This document shows positions 24,201-35,727 of a stretch of DNA of 64,000 bases, piece after piece. A model generated the notes under the pieces. That model made no database searches. It saw only the letters and a program-made list of their open reading frames with translations, and was not told where the DNA came from. How positions within the stretch are numbered: the first letter of the stretch is position 1; every line of letters begins with the position of its first letter. The position numbers and the translations under genes were made by a program. This DNA comes from Symbiodinium kawagutii (taxonomy: Eukaryota > Sar > Dinophyceae > Suessiales > Symbiodiniaceae): contig VSDK01004678.1 of NCBI GenBank assembly GCA_009767595.1, positions 73,421 to 137,420 on the forward strand, written 5' to 3'.

Positions 24201-27200
24201 GTCGCGAAGGCACCCCACACCTGAAAAGTTTGTCAAGGCACAGCTCGGTGATGCGACTTTGCGATTGGATTCAGAGACCCAAGGACGCAAGGATTTGGAG
24301 GTTGGAAGGGCATAGAAGGGCCAGGGATATCCAGGGATTGGGAAATGCGAATCGAAATCCTCCATCTTTACATCCTCATTTCGCTTGACAGCATTGATCT
24401 TGATTGATTTGATTGATCTGGTTGATTTCCATATGCTTCTCTTCATCTACAATGAACAGGCTCAGATGCAAAAGCTTCAAAGCTCGACCAGAGAACTGGA
24501 AGCAAAGCTGGAATCCGCCATTGGAGCACGTCAAAATGTTGAAGTTCGGCACCCAAGAAGCGACAAGTGCCGTGGGAGCTGCTATGGTTAGCCATGATTA
24601 GCCTTGTTTTGCCTTCGGTTCACTGCTAGAGTTTTGAACACAGCTGACTCAATGCTGACTCAATGCTGACTCAATGCTGACTCAATGCTGACTCAATGCT
24701 GACTCGATGCTGACCAAGCCGTTTATAGCTGACTGTTTACTGCTTCACCCCAGGCCCAATTACAAGTGACGCAGCTGCGTGCTGCCAAGCTGACAGAGGA
24801 GATTCAAGCTCAGCAGGCTGAGTTGCATTCCACTCAGGTGCAGCTTGGTGGTTGCAGTGTTGCATAGTCTGGGAAGTGATGACCTTTGACGAACTGAAGG
24901 CCGACGTGGGAAAATACCAGCTACTGGCAAGCAGAAGATCCCTGGAACTGGAAGCCTCCTCAGAAGCGCAGGCTGAGACGAAAACAGACCCTGCATGTTC
25001 GCAAGTTGATCCAAGGGTTGTTGCAGAGATTTGCTTCGCTCACCCGAATTCATTATCAAGCTTCCTTCCTGACCATGCAGGAACAAATGTCACAGACGAA
25101 TCTGACAAAGCTGCAGTCGTCTGAAAAGCTACAGGAGGAAGCTGAGATGAAGCTTACTGCTAGTCACAAGGACCCCGAATTTTCATTGGGTTTGGTGTGT
25201 TTGTGTTGTTGCAAAGCTACTCTGGAATGGAACATGTGAACGGTGAAGTTCGTCACAGTCACTTTGACATTCTTTTTTTGTGCCAGCTGCAGTTGGTGGA
25301 TTTTAATATGGGTTTTAATAGAAGTAGCTGGTTTGTTGAGGTTCATGCAAACCCATTGCCATTGGAATCCTCCATGAGCAGTGGAACCAGTCCTTCTCAA
25401 AAGGATCATCCGCAGGTCGGACCAGCATAGGCCGCCTCTCCTGTGCACCAGGCGCAAGTGGGAACTCTGGAATTGGAACTCCAAGCTGAGAAGCAAGGGC
25501 GTGCTTCCGCACAGGACCAGCCTCTGGGAGTCAAACACAGCAACGGAAAATGACGACTCTTAGTGCCAAGGGAAAATGACAGTTCTTAGTAGGTGTATCT
25601 AGAAAAGATTGATTTCCTTCCTATTGCCAGGCGGTAAATCTTGAGATATATTAGATAGAGGATATTGCAGGAGACTTTGCCCCAAGTATTCCTTTTCTCG
25701 ATCTTTGATTGTGTGAGGAAGCCTTCGGGAAGGTCAAAGATTCTGCCAACCTGCTGGAATGCCAACTCGCGTCCGCATGTGCAGCTGCTGAGAGGCTGAA
25801 GGTGCGGGCTTGTGAAGCAATGCTGTCATCGCTGCAGTTGTTTGTCCGTTGACTCAGTTGGTGGATGTTTGGAGTGATGCCCAAAGGCTCGCGCAGACGA
25901 ACAAGAGGAAAGCTATGCAAAGTCATCAGCTGCCCTGGCTCTTGCCCAAGCGGAGCAGGCCCGGGGCTGTCAGGGACAGCAAATGCAGGAATTCTTGTGC
26001 TACTCCCTGGTACCCCCATCCGATTGCCACCAGAACCATCAGTTTTGGGACCCTTGGACCATTGATTCGAGAGGCCAACAGCGAAAGGGAGATGGATGAG
26101 CTCCGACAAGAGTTGCAACTGGCGCGGCAGCAACGAAGGGCTGCGATGCAGGCGGGGCCATGGCCTCCCATGTCTTCCCATGGCCTCACATGGCCTCCTG
26201 CGGACAGGCTTCCGAGAGAGCCCAGATGGCTCGCCTCAAACAGCAGGAGCAAATGGAAACCGTGGAAGCCCAGGTCGGACGAGAGACGAGAGGCTGCAGG
26301 GTCTTCTCTCTCTCGCTTGCCCAGGCGGTTGCCTGGAGGAAGCAAAGTGAGCCAAGGACTCAGATGTGGAGTGGGGATGAGAGGGGATATTGTCGGGAAT
26401 GGTAGAAGCTCACTGCCCGAAAACCTTGAAACATCTTGGAACGCTGTGTTCAGAGCAGGTCGGATGAAGCAGCACGATCTGCTTCAGTCGCTTCCATGAT
26501 CCAAGAGCATGGCGCAGTGGTTCGTGAGCAACACGTCAGATTCCCACAGCGACAGAGCGCATTTTCAAAGGACCATGTTTTGCACGGCATCTCAGCGGCA
26601 AAGGTTCACTGAAAGGCTGCCAGCTGAGGCCGAGTTGCTGCAGGAGGTCAGAGACTGCCGTGCCAGAGCCTTGATGATCTTGATGCATTCCACAGAGAAA
26701 ATCCATTGATCTCCACTGATCTCCACTGATCTCCATTGATCTCCACTGAGTCCACTTCAGCGCGCAACGCATGATGTTTTGAGGCTGCCGTTGCGAGGCG
26801 TACAGCCGAGCTTTCAGAATCTCAGGAGGTGTGGAGCGTCGTATCCAAATTGAGAATTCCTAACTGGACATGGCTACTTGGTCACAATCACCACCTTGCT
26901 GTTTCAGGAGTCCAACAGACTCAAGCGTCAGATTGATTTTCTGGAGCAGGAGGTGGGCGACAAGTACTTGCTTGTTGTATCTTTTTGTCACTCTGTGACT
27001 TGGAGTGAATATGAGTGAATGCTGAACTGGAGTGAAAAAGCACTCTCTTTGATCTTGGATTGATTGCTTTGAAGTTTCTGGTGAACCATGTGACAGTCTG
27101 ACAGGCCAATGCAGCGCAAGAACTTGCAGAGTCTGAGCAAAGGAGTCTGAGGCTGATCTTGGTCGATGGAAACTGACGCATTTACGGCGTTGTGGGACTG

Positions 27201-29955
27201 CTCATCAGGATCAGTCCAGAACATGACTTGTTGAGGGAAGTTCTGAATGCCAACGCTGATTTCACTGTGCTTCAAGGTTGTACTTTGCTTTTGCAGCAGC
27301 TGGAAGAAGTTACGGTTCAGCCACAATCTGAGCAGAGAAGAGTGAGGCAAAACCAGCGGTGCACTTTTTCTGCGAATTACCAAAGCGGTGCAAAACATGA
27401 ATGGTCTGCCCACAACAACCAGGGAATTGGAGGAATTGAAACCCTTGTTGCCAGTGCATTCAACCATAGGTCCATCGAATCTACAACTCTGCCACAGCCA
27501 GAGGCCGACGGAGTTGTATGCCCTTTGAACATTCGGCACTTGTTGTGGTATGCTCTCCAGAACACTTAGCTCAATCTGGGAGAACATGCCAGGTGCCTCT
27601 CTCTCGAACGGAAGTCGCGCAGGACAGCTGGACACAGCTTTGGATCAGAGTTTTTGTCCGAGAAATGCTGTGGAGCTGATGGCGAGGCATTCCAGCTTCG
27701 AGATGAGTTGTCAGCTCTGCAGGCCAATTTGCCTGATGAAGAATGCGTCGTTGTAGGACTCTGTACAGCGAGATCAATCCAAATCACATGCGATTTGGCC
27801 AAGCCATGAACGGCTGTGGAGGGTTTAGGGTTTAGGGCGATGAATCCAAATCATCGCAGCAGCCATGAAACATGGCGATCAATCCAAATCATCCAGTTTC
27901 ATAATGTTTCATAATGTTTTATGATGTTTTATGATGATTTCATATGTTTCATGTTCTGTTTCCAGTTTTCCCCGCAGCTATGGAGGTGCGGCAGCTGCAA
28001 GATGAGGCACGGGACACGAGACCTACGTTGCGCATGCAATGATTCGTAGCCGTCCAAACCCCCGAGGCGGCAGCTGTCAGACGGCAGCTGCAAGAAGTAC
28101 AAGGAGCTGCGCACAATATCCTCGTCCTTCGCTTGGAAGACACAGCCATGCATCCGCAGACGAGCACAGAAGATTCTCTGTTTTTCCCCCATTCGTCGAG
28201 CCACAGGTCGGCAGCAAACCTTAGCAGCGCATAGCAGCGCCAAAGTGTGAAACTGCCCGCGGCACATGGAACGTAATGGAGCAATGTTTGGAGGCTGGTA
28301 GTGCAAAAACGGCAACTTCAACAGGGACCCAAGGTGCAACAGTTTCTGCCACGAGAAAGAGAGACTCGACCGCTCAAGCCCTGGCAAAGAGGAAGTCATA
28401 ACAAGCCATACAAACCTAATGTCCACACATCTGCAAAATGTCCTTGCTCCAAGAAAAAAATTGAACGACACTTTCGTGCCGGTGGGCGTTTGGTGACTTG
28501 CTTTTTGATGGTTTCCCTTGCTGCACAAGCAAAAGTAACGTGAAAAATCTACAGTTTCACCTGCAAAATGAAGCACCTTCCCTGGACAGCCAGGGAGACC
28601 TCAAGGTACCAACTGGAGACACAAAGAACAGCACAATGGAAAGTTACAAAGACAGAGAGCAGCAATCAGAAGTAGGTTGAATACACTGTTCTATGGAGAA
28701 GCACCCGGAATACACTGTTCTATGGCAGGCCTTTGTTAGAGCCCAAAATTCTGCATGGCCTTATGGAGTTAGATGTATGATCTGCAGTGCTTGCATGGAA
28801 CAGTCTTCTTGGTAGATCTAGAGATCCTGCAGACCTCGTCTCATCCTCTTCTCTCCTCAAAGGGGTGTTGTGCTGTTCAAATTCACCCCTGGCATAAGCA
28901 TGGACCGCTTCATTGATGCCTGCATTTAGGCTGGGAGTTTATCTGGAGGTGTGGCCCGAAACCACGCACAAGACGATCAAAGCGGCAAAATGAAAATGTG
29001 CAACACCTGAGTCTTGTCTTGTAAGATTTTGTAAGATCTTATAACCTGTAGACATTTGTCTTTGCCTTCTAAGATCCTAGTTTTTTGAAAGCATATAAGC
29101 TCTTGTGTTGGGAGAGGTGACTCCACATTTTATTCTGAGACTCCAATGCGCAGGCTCCATGCACTGGTATCTCTTGTGAACCTGCAGTCCTCAACAACAT
29201 CCTACTGATTTCTTGACATCATAGATTCATGCCAGGATAATGCAAAGAGGTGGGGCGGGATGCAGCGATCTCTTGAGACTTCCAGACTTTTCTGGAAACG
29301 TTTTTGCGAATGTGTTTGCCATTTTTGGTCCATAGTTATATTAACTACATCAATCTATATCATCCTATGGCATCTTTTTTTGTCTTTACCCATTTGACCT
29401 CTGAAACTCATGCCTGCCGGATGTTGCTATGCTGGCATTCCCATGACCGCGCGAGGCCAAGTCTCTGCATTGCCGTTGTCGGGCAGTGTCACTTGGCCAC
29501 TGGGGATCGCACGTGCTGAAGACTCTCAGTGAAAGGCATCCACAATCCCAGATCCCAGAAATCCCATTCATACATACAATCCATTACAATCCCCATCAAT
29601 CCCACATTTACATCGGACACTTTGGCTCAACAAATTTGTCGATCTACATGCTTTGCTGCCTAAGGTTGGAAGTCCCAGTCCGATGAGTTCCTTGCGAGCA
29701 CAAGTAGGGTACGGCCTCCTGGGAGGATCTCTGCTCCTGGTGTGGACAACGAGGACAAGTTCGTGCAGGGTACTTCCTTTTCAAAGTTGAGCCTGTAGCA
29801 AACCATACTATGCATTCAGTTCACTGTTCAGATTGTTAATCAATATGATAACATGATTTGCTCCTGACTTGTTGACTTACTGACTTATCATGATTGTTAT
29901 GATTGTTATTCTTGTTGTATTACTATTATGGTTATTACTACTATTATTCATCATT

Positions 29956-29997
<42 letters not shown>

Positions 29998-32900
29998 GTC
30001 AAGCACCATTTTCCAATCATGGCGGCAGCATGTCGAGGTCACAATGGCCACTGCCCTGGGGCCCGCCACCTGCAAAGGCCCAGGTGGGGTGGATTGTCAC
30101 AGGGGTTCCATGACCCAAGTTATTTGGGACTGAGGCCATTATAGGAAGACATGGCAAGACAAGTGTTGACTAGGTACCTCAGACGGAAAGAAATGGAACC
30201 GGTTCGACTTCGATTTGAGTAGGAGCATGACATGCAACGGGCTGAAGCCCCCCACACGTTCCTTCCCATTCCTTACAGACGATCGGCACCGAAGGACTTG
30301 TTGTTCAGCGCCAGTTCAAGCCCTGCATCTTCCTCTCGTCCTCAGCGATGAAGTGCCAGCAGGTGACTGCTAGTGACTTGTAGCAACCACGGCAAGGAGC
30401 AGTGCTTCGGATGTCCAAATCTCTAGAGCCCCTTGTTGGCGAAATGAGAGATGTTGATTGTATGGACGCAGCCCAAAGAGGCTGACCATGTCCTGTATGG
30501 TTAATGTAGTGGTCCGGCACCAGGTCCAAGATGCTTGGCCACGTTAATGAACGGCGAGTCGCTATCCATAGCCTCCCTCTGCGCGAACATCTTCGGATGC
30601 TTCATCTTCTAATGGATAGACCTGCCAACGTCTGGAAAAACTCAATGACTGCCCGGGGAACAGTCAGTTGTCTCCGTCATCAAAACCACCCGCAAACAAC
30701 TTTGCAAGCCCATGATACGATACAAAGTCTACAAGACCATACTGAGAGACAATGACATGACATTTTTTTGAAATGTTTGGTGGCTCTCCTTCGAAGGCTA
30801 TCGCAGCATCAGCGTCAGCGTAAAGTGTGTGAAATGTTCAGAGTATCGATTGAAAACCTGTAGAAGGGATATTTCGGGAGAAGGCATATCAGGGAAGACA
30901 GAGTTGCAGAAGAGATCTGAAGGGTAGCAGCATCAGCTGAATGCGTTGTGATGCATTGTGATGCATTGTGATGCGTTGTGATTTCGTCGAGTGTTTAGGC
31001 TCAAATTATGCTGAAATAAGGCCCCTCCTCGAAACCCAGTTGTCTCAAACCACTGCCTGGTGGCCCAGACTCCGTTTTCGAGCGCTGCGACGCTGCCGTT
31101 GCGCTTCTGCAGGTCGATGGAAGGTCTCGGCAGCTATGGTGCTTCTGCTGGATCCTTGGAGTGCCTGCGAAGAGCACAGGGTAACCATGGGTAACCACCA
31201 TGGGTAACCAATACGTAACCACCAGCGGCAACGCATCGGTGCATCCCGTGGTGTCATGGCGCCCATGTTCTGTGAAAATCGCGGCGAGGCTGCACGGCCA
31301 GCTGCTGCGGGGCAGCCGGCAACGCAGCAACTCCCGAAGTATTTTCGATGCATTGGACTGAAGTTGCTGGGTATAGGTGTACCGATTTGGTTGATAGGTG
31401 GTTGATAGGTGGTTCATAGGTGGTAGATAGGTGATTGATAGGTGGTTGATAGGTGGTTGATAGGTGGTTCATAGGTGGTTCATAGGTGGCTGACATGTGA
31501 TTTAATTTGGCATCTCACAATCAGTTGCTTTCTTGTACGCCTATAGATGGGGCGTAACAGTACACCTTTGTAGTGTCTCATGACAAGCACAGGCACTTGC
31601 GTGATGATTTGGAGATTCAGCAACTTTGTGCCACTGCCTCGGAAATTTACTCTGAGTGTCACTTCTGAGCCCAAACTATCCCCAAATGGACAGACTTTCA
31701 GAGATTATTCATGGACAGCCCAATGTCCTGCAAGAGCAGAAACGCCGACGTATATAAAACTTTGAAATGCCAAGTGCGACACTTGCTCAGGACCTGTATC
31801 AGTCTCAATTGGCTGAGCTGAATGCGTGTCATTCGCTTTTGACAGTTGTCCGTGTCTCAGTGGTATGAAGCTTTTCTACTCGGCTGTGGATGTAGTAGCT
31901 ATGTGTTTCTAGAAGCTCACTAGATCAATATAGAATACTATAGAGCTGAGTTTTCAGAGTCTCGTACTGAGCTCAACACTGAGAACAGCCCAAGGATCAG
32001 GAAAGACTGGCAACGATGTCAAGTGCTGAGAATTGGGAGCAGCGATGGTTTGTTGGCTCATGAGCGCCTTGAGGCTGGCACCATATGTGAATGCCTCTGG
32101 TGAGCTTGTCATGGAGGCATGAAGACAGTACTCTGATGTACTCCGTATGTTCTTGGCGAACGGAAGTTCGTAGTGACATGTGAACGTGCTTTCGCTGAAA
32201 CATCTTCGAACACAGTGATCCAAGATTTGCTCTGTGTGAGGCTCCAGATCCGGATGTGATGCTGTTCAAGCAGGGCTTAGATTTGCGACTGAAGGCCCCT
32301 CACCAGGTTGCATCGATTGCATCGGCTTTGGCATGAGATGGTTTGCCAGCTGAAATCGGCAGGAATTCGAAGAAGACTGCAAGCGCATTCAACAGCTGGA
32401 GCCAAAGTCACTATCACTAGTCACAGAGGCTTTCAAACAGATGAGCATCTGATTCCGGTGTCACTGAGGACTGAGCAGAAGCTACAAGACAAAATCGACA
32501 GCGCCGCTTCTGATTATGAACAGGTCTGACTGGTTGACTGGAATCCGCAGATTGTGAATCACCACTACTAACAATCAAATTATAGCATTTATCACTTATT
32601 CAGACTTATTCACTTTATTATATTTATTACAGCAAGAATTCGTGGTTGTTTATTTTCCATCATCTGCCACTAACCCCCCTCGTGGATCTTGCTGGCTGCT
32701 AACAAATGGTGAAGCCGCCACGATTGGCAGGCCATTCACGGGATGGCCACTGCCACAGATGCACGAATTTTTAAGCGACTTAGAGAGCAGCAGCGGCAAA
32801 TCGAGCTGCAGCAACAGGAGCAGCTCTTCAGTGCGGTGATTCTTTTCACACCAAGAAACTCAAGGGTGAAGAGTAGAACCTTTACATACCTTTACCCTTG

Positions 32901-34293
32901 GCGAGGAGATAGACCAGATTCGTTTCGAGAAGGAAATCCTGCCCAGAACCCAGGGAGTGCAAAATTTCACTTTGCTCTCAGGGGAAGGATTTGCTTATAT
33001 TTGCTTCAAACTCATGGAAGCTTATGGTCCCTGAAAATTGGCTCCGCAGATGGTTGGTCCATTGGTTGATGTTGTGTCACGGTGTACAGCTTGTGTATCA
33101 GTAAAGGACCCATGACACGTCGGACCGTCTTTCTTTGCCAAGGCAGGAAGAAACAAAGCGCCTTCGAGAGATCTCCAGGAGAGATGCAATGAGATCGAGG
33201 CGCTGCAAGCTGAGAACTGGCAACAGAAGTAGAACGTATATGAACGTAGGAGATGAGAGAAAAGGAGAGACTAGTAGAGAAGACAAGTAGAAGTGTGATG
33301 AAGTATTATGAAGTTTGATGGACTTCACATGATTTGACCGGTGGCAGTTTGAGAGAAATGACTGGGAATGACTGTTTTCAATGAGTCTCAACAGATTCTT
33401 TATTGTTTCAAGACGTGGGATTTGGTTTTGCGGATGGGGTCGTCATTCAGGCTGCTGTTGCTGCTGTGGTTGCCACAGTTGCAACGGATCCCGTGGTGTC
33501 TTTTCCCCTTTGAAGTCATCCATGTTCCGCTTCTATTGCCTTGTTCGCGGCTTTCATGAGCATCCTAGTCCCAGTTGCATTGGTTCGTTTCGTGTGACCT
33601 CATGTCATCCTATGTCCTTCCTACATCTTCCTACCTGTTTTGGTTTGTGCCTTCTTCGAGTTGCACGATGCTATGCCGATCAGAAAACATCCGCCCAGAC
33701 CAGCTGATAGGCATGATGACCGACGAGATGCCAGAGGCTTCCCGCAGCTGCATGCTGCGTTTGACGCCAGCGGCTGATTGCGATTTTCATCTTCCGCTTC
33801 GATGAGATGCAGGAGATATAGGAGATGCAGGAGATGAATGGAGATTAATGGAGATGAGATGTGTAAAGATTGCACTCTGAAGTGTGATGAATCGTAAGGA
33901 AGCAATCCCTTGAGGGATTAGTCGGAAGATCGATGAAGTGATGTTGCTGTCGTTTCGCTGAGGCCAAAGTGCCAGTACAGCCATTGCCAGGAACGAGAGA
34001 TCAGGCCACTCAGAGTATGAAACGCATCCAAGTATTTTCAAGCACCAAAGGATACAAACACTAAAGCCAACAAATTCACCAACATTAAACATGCAAAGCC
34101 ACAACAAAGACAACAATACTCGTAACATCAAAAGGAACATTATCAAAAGAAAACACATTGGCTACTGGACTTGTGACTTCAGCTGAGGTACTGTTCGGAG
34201 GTCGAAGATGACCTGCGAGAGTTTGAGACCGTAGTTCGCATGTCGGTCCATGAGGGTCCGCTCAAGATGCTTTCGTGGCTTCTGCAGAAGTGA
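18653..34293 (+). CDS. Long coiled-coil protein with SPxFG head, ~40 small exons
   Basis: Exon 1 (18653-19502) is followed by a long run of small in-phase pieces rich in Glu, Gln, Lys, Leu and Ala, each after AG and most before GT or GC. Examples: 19870-19956, 20015-20100, 20268-20347 (LQAEMQEKSVQALEEKL), 20596-20713 (LRLENDDLATELRDLYDKL), 20981-21054, 21287-21459, 21578-21640, 21817-21915, 22184-22271, 22433-22520, 22679-22789, 22905-23040 (LIQQLQAEIHEELSARG), 23183-23275, 23344-23442, 23533-23610, 23745-23830, 24225-24300, 24462-24543, 24754-24838, 24880-24985, 25079-25160, 25445-25520, 25715-25806, 25890-25957, 26070-26160, 26215-26290, 26908-26950, 27966-28018, 28060-28137, 31775-31862, 32480-32522, 32760-32825, 33160-33232 and 34190-34293. 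Such a protein would be a structural or tethering scaffold; no specific family is recognised. Exons between 27.2 and 33.2 kb are less certain, and two neighbouring genes cannot be excluded. Confidence 0.6.
19304..19384 (+). repeat. 9-bp tandem repeat coding for (DER)n
   Basis: GATGAGAGA-type units in frame with the coiled-coil gene; variants GATGAAAGA and GATGAAAAG keep the charge pattern. Confidence 0.9.
21172..21223 (+). repeat. (GAT)n microsatellite
   Basis: About 17 perfect GAT units inside an intron of the coiled-coil gene. They create poly-Asp, poly-His and poly-Ile open frames that are not genes. Confidence 0.95.
22312..22378 (+). repeat. 12-bp tandem repeat (GATAATCAATGA)
   Basis: About five slightly varied units in an intron. 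Confidence 0.85.
23448..23478 (+). repeat. (GGTG)n simple repeat
   Basis: Seven to eight GGTG units on the + strand, a G-rich tract able to form a G-quadruplex, just after a coiled-coil exon. Confidence 0.9.
24643..24714 (+). repeat. 11-bp tandem repeat (GCTGACTCAAT)
   Basis: Six units in an intron of the coiled-coil gene. Confidence 0.9.
26706..26752 (+). repeat. 11-bp tandem repeat (TGATCTCCACT)
   Basis: Four units with single-base variants in an intron. Confidence 0.85.
27824..27839 (+). repeat. Short interstitial telomere-like (TTTAGGG) repeat
   Basis: Two complete TTTAGGG units plus a preceding GGG. This is the plant-type telomere unit also reported from dinoflagellates. It lies within an intron, far from any end. 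Confidence 0.5.
29953..29997 (+). repeat. (GAT)n microsatellite
   Basis: About 14 GAT units after an AT-rich stretch; gives poly-Asp and poly-Met frames that are not genes. Confidence 0.95.
31385..31495 (+). repeat. 11-bp minisatellite (GGTGGTTGATA)
   Basis: About ten units, alternating between GGTTGATA and GGTTCATA versions. Confidence 0.9.
34190..34293 (+). other. Probable terminal exon of coiled-coil gene
   Basis: Reads SEVEDDLREFETVVRMSVHE then GPLKMLSWLLQK and a TGA at 34291-34293. Acidic, helical and on the same strand as the upstream exons, with no further coiled-coil pieces after it before the next gene. Confidence 0.5.
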
Positions 34294-35050
34294 GCAGAAA
34301 TGACTGAAGAGACTTCGGCGGCAGCCACTGCAGCATTTTCCCCTTTTACTGGGGCAGACAGGCTGTGAAATCTTTGAGTGATGGAATTTTTCGATTATTT
34401 GTACATTTCTGATACCAGGTCATACTCATGTATATTCATGTGGCTGTTTGGCCTAGCGTAAACATTTCTTCGCAAAGCGAAGATGGTCGGAATGGCAAAA
34501 AGGCCTTTGCTTAGCTCATGAGCTTTGAGCTAGGCAAGTGCATCTTGAGCCAATGAGAAAAAGAGATTAACTTCGTTTGTTTGATTCTCTCAACGTCTCT
34601 CGACTCTTTGAACTTGCGCCCCAGCCCCGACACGGCTTTCAGACTTGCGTCCAACCTTCCTGTCGTGCTCACGCTTTGGCTTCAGGTAGACATAAGAGAC
34701 ATGACAACAGATCACTATAGAGACACCTGTTTTTGAAGACCAGTGCCAATACTCAGCCTGAAAAATATGACTAGAAACCTTGCCCACAAACTCCAGTGAA
34801 TGAGCCGTGCAATCACCAGTAAATGTAGAATGAGGATATGATCGACATCTAATTTGCACCACTTCGGAAGTATCGCAGCCTCATTGCCATGGCGAGCATT
34901 GTTGGAGGTGTCCAAGGCCGGATACTTTGGACAAGACTTTAGATTCGCCAGATGATTTTTTTGATGCCCTCATGATGTTTTGCTTTGGAAAGCATCATGC
35001 GCCATGGGTTAATCAACACAAAACATGCGCAGTGAGACGTGAATCTGCAG

Positions 35051-35727
35051 GTACCGTCAAGGCATGGATTGAGCAAAGAGGTATGGGCTTCATTACTCCC
35101 GCGGATGGCAGTCAGGATGTCTTTGTGCATCGCAGCGCTTTGGTGGATGGTAATGCCTTGGTGGTTGGATCAAATGTTATCTACGAGCCTGGATGGGATG
35201 ATGCCAAAGGCAAGCCCATTGCAAACAAATGCGGTGGAGCGGTGACCAACGGAGATGCAGCACCAAGTCCAACACCGTTGCCCAACGGACAGAATGGAAC
35301 TGTCAAGGCTTGGATCGAGCATCGTGGAATGGGCTTCATTACTCCCGAGGATGGCAGCCAGGATGTTTTCGTCCATAGGAGTAATTTGCAGGACGGAGAC
35401 ACCCTCATCACTGGCTCAAAGGTGATTTTCGAAGCTGGTTGGGACGAACAGAAAAGCAAACCGATTGCGAAGGTGGTCACAGGAGCTACGTCCAATGGTT
35501 CTCGCGGCCATCCCATGGTTCCCAACGGGAAAAAGGGAGTTGTGAAGGCTTGGATTGAGAACCGTGGCATGGGCTTCATCACTCCTGCGGATGGAAGTGA
35601 AGATGTCTTCGTACATCGAAGCAATTTGGTGGATGGCACTAGCTTGGTGGTGGGGGCCCAAGTGATCTTTGCGGCCGGCTTCGATGAACAAAAGGGCAAG
35701 CCCATCGCCCAGGCTGGGAATGGCTCA
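35051..35727 (+). other. Exon with three tandem cold-shock domains
   Basis: Begins after TCTGCAG|G. The repeats read GTVKAWIEQRGMGFI, GTVKAWIEHRGMGFI and GVVKAWIENRGMGFI, each followed by PxDGSxDVFVHRSxL (RNP2-like) and a KGKPIA or KSKPIA end. Each is about 65-70 residues, the usual size. RNP1 here has GMGFI in place of the more common KGYGFI. Linkers are short and Asn/Gly/Pro-rich. Upstream open sequence from about 34930 lacks an ATG in this frame and is probably intron. Confidence 0.88.

Larger units (their letters stand above)
28700..31770. other. Probable intronic stretch with few exon candidates
   Basis: No convincing coiled-coil exon is seen here except possibly near 31040-31110. It contains two tandem repeats, the GAT microsatellite and a short 10-bp repeat (TGATGCATTG) at 30945-30985. 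Confidence 0.4.

Noticed and set aside
31385..31495. Regular repeats considered as a CRISPR array
   Set aside because: Units are 11 bp and contiguous, with no unique spacers; this is a minisatellite in a eukaryotic genome.
34536..34551. Minus-strand TTGGCTCAAG, like the end of the dinoflagellate spliced leader
   Set aside because: Only ten bases match and no CCGTAGCCATT part precedes it; expected by chance at modest odds in 64 kb.
35181..35705. Minus-strand 174-codon frame
   Set aside because: Shadow of the three cold-shock domains on the + strand; its repeats mirror theirs.
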